A stretch of DNA of 5,337 nt from an uncultured Campylobacter sp. (GTDB lineage: Bacteria > Campylobacterota > Campylobacteria > Campylobacterales > Campylobacteraceae). The notes below the pieces were generated by a model, which worked only from the letters and a program-made list of their open reading frames with translations, was not told where the DNA came from and ran no database searches. Where the stretch lies: the NCBI GenBank assembly GCA_900772495.1, contig CAAHEJ010000008.1, positions 1 through 5,337 on the forward strand, in the 5' to 3' direction. The position numbers and the translations under genes are program-made. Shown here in pieces: positions 4,332 to 5,337 of this stretch (position 1 is the first letter of the stretch; every line of letters starts with the position of its first letter).

Positions 4332-5105
4332 ATGAAAAAACTTCTCTTAATCCTTGCCTTGCTCTTTGCAAGTGCAGGCGCAAAGGACGATAAGACCATC
4401 ACTATCGGCGCGACACCTGTGCCTTTTGGCGAGATTTTGGAATTTGCTAAACCCTTGTTTGCGAAAAAGGGCTATGAGCTTAAAATCGTGGAGTTTAACG
4501 ACTTTGCCATTCCAAATGTAGCCCTAAATGACGGCGAGCTTGATGCGAATTTCTTTCAGCACAAGCCTTATTTGCAGGCGTTCAACGACAACAAAGGCAC
4601 GAAACTTGTGGCGATAAACAGCGTGGCTATCATTCCTATGGCGATTTACTCAAAATCGCTTAAAAGCCTTGATGAGCTTAAAAACGGCGCAAGCGTGAGC
4701 ATTCCAAACGACCCGAGCAACGAAGATAGGGCTTTTGAGCTACTGCAAAAGGCTAAACTCATCACGATGAAAGCCACAAAGGATTTCAAAAGCCCAACGG
4801 ACATAGCCACTAACCCTAAAAAGCTTAAATTTAGGGAGCTTGAAGCCGCTCAACTGCCCCGTTCGCTTGATGATGTGGATATTGCTGTGATAAATGCAAA
4901 CTACGCGCTTGATTTTGGGCTAAATCCTAGCAAAGACTCGATTTTTGTGGAGGATAAAAACAGCCCCTATGCTGTCTTTTTTGTCGTGCGCGAAAAGGAC
5001 GCTCAAAGTGCGAAAACAAAGGCGATAAACGAAATTTTGCGAAGCAAGGAAGTGAAAGAATTTATCCTTAAAAAGTATAGTGGCAATGTCGTGCCGACTT
5101 TTTAG
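4332..5105 (+). CDS. metQ: MetQ-family substrate-binding protein, second paralogue, no lipobox
   Basis: This is a second periplasmic binding protein of the NlpA/MetQ family, 257 residues, roughly half identical to its upstream neighbour and probably a tandem duplicate. The signal peptide MKKLLLILALLFASAGA has no cysteine; AGA before K18 is a good signal peptidase I site, so the mature protein should be soluble in the periplasm rather than lipid-anchored. Family segments are intact: TITIGATPVPFGEILEF (22-38), LDANFFQHKPYL (70-81), LKSLDELKNG (110-119), PNDPSNEDRA (125-134) and VINAN (186-190). I chose ATG 4332 because it lies six bases from AGGA; the adjacent in-frame ATG at 4329 is only three bases away. 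The upstream in-frame TTG at 4266 overlaps the promoter and adds no signal peptide, so it was rejected. The product may supply methionine or a related ligand to MetI. Confidence 0.9.
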   Translation: MKKLLLILALLFASAGAKDDKTITIGATPVPFGEILEFAKPLFAKKGYELKIVEFNDFAIPNVALNDGELDANFFQHKPYLQAFNDNKGTKLVAINSVAIIPMAIYSKSLKSLDELKNGASVSIPNDPSNEDRAFELLQKAKLITMKATKDFKSPTDIATNPKKLKFRELEAAQLPRSLDDVDIAVINANYALDFGLNPSKDSIFVEDKNSPYAVFFVVREKDAQSAKTKAINEILRSKEVKEFILKKYSGNVVPTF

Positions 5106-5168
5106 GCTTTGTTTTGGCAAAATTTAATAAAGTTGGCGTAAATTGCACTCACAAATTGAAACTCAAAT

Positions 5169-5337
5169 TCACTCAAACACCACTTCCACGCGGCGATTTT
5201 TGTAGCGTTCGTTTTCGCCAAATCCCGTGCTTACGGGTTTATCTTTGCCAAAGGATTGCAGGGTGATTTTGCCCGTTTGCCGCAAAAACTCACTCGCCAC
5301 AGCCGCACTTCGTTTAAGTCCTAACGCGTAGTTGTAA
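5169..5337 (-). CDS. OmpA-family protein, C-terminal fragment (5' end outside window)
   Basis: The minus strand encodes 55 residues up to a TGA whose complement is 5169-5171; the gene runs off the right edge. The visible part reads YNYALGLKRSAAVASEFLRQ, then a GKITLQSFGKDKPVST stretch, and ends FGENERYKNRRVEVVFE. This is the end of an OmpA-like peptidoglycan-binding domain (PF00691): the YN-x-x-L-x-x-x-R-x-x-x-V helix, with the arginine that contacts diaminopimelate in known structures, and the closing NRRVEVV strand. The domain anchors an outer-membrane or envelope protein to the cell wall. What lies N-terminal (beta-barrel, lipoprotein or MotB-like helix) cannot be seen. The gene converges on the second metQ with 63 bases between stop codons, and I see no clear terminator there for either direction. 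Confidence 0.85.
   Translation of the reverse strand, partial: YNYALGLKRSAAVASEFLRQTGKITLQSFGKDKPVSTGFGENERYKNRRVEVVFE

Overview
The window looks like a chromosomal segment from a member of the Campylobacterota, most likely Campylobacter or a close relative. The basis is AT-rich spacers with A/T-tract promoters whose -10 boxes read TAAAAT, AAGGA-type ribosome binding sites, and a metI-metQ-metQ methionine uptake arrangement of the kind known from Campylobacter. The species cannot be fixed from the sequence. No tRNA, rRNA, CRISPR array or transposase is visible.

Layout. Positions 1-246 are AT-rich non-coding DNA with a degenerate 18-bp tandem repeat (83-154). Positions 247-2331 hold a compact same-strand unit of three genes: an HNH-type nuclease gene, a small TM2-domain membrane protein gene, and a gene for a cysteine-rich lipoprotein of unknown function, closed by a clear intrinsic terminator. 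The first two genes are broken. The HNH gene has a strong ribosome binding site and ATG but an in-frame TAG at codon 7. The TM2 gene needs two separate one-base corrections, both at or next to T tracts, to restore a canonical TM2 protein with its expected C-terminus. The lipoprotein gene is intact.

Positions 2332-5105 hold the methionine ABC importer genes metI (permease) and two tandem metQ paralogues (substrate-binding proteins). The first MetQ is a predicted lipoprotein. The second has a signal peptide without a lipobox cysteine. The ATPase gene metN, normally next to metI, is not in the window; the nuclease/TM2/lipoprotein unit occupies its usual place. Each met gene has its own upstream spacer with a shared AAAATTCAC word at or just after the likely -10 box, and each spacer contains different inverted repeats. 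The spacer between the two metQ genes also carries a roughly 90-bp three-tier nested palindrome.

Positions 5169-5337 are the 3' end of a convergent gene on the minus strand encoding the C-terminal peptidoglycan-binding part of an OmpA-family protein.

Working together: MetI and the MetQ proteins should import methionine across the inner membrane with an ATPase encoded elsewhere. The left-hand unit looks like accessory DNA in decay, or DNA carrying sequencing errors, inserted beside the met genes. Its joint function is unknown.
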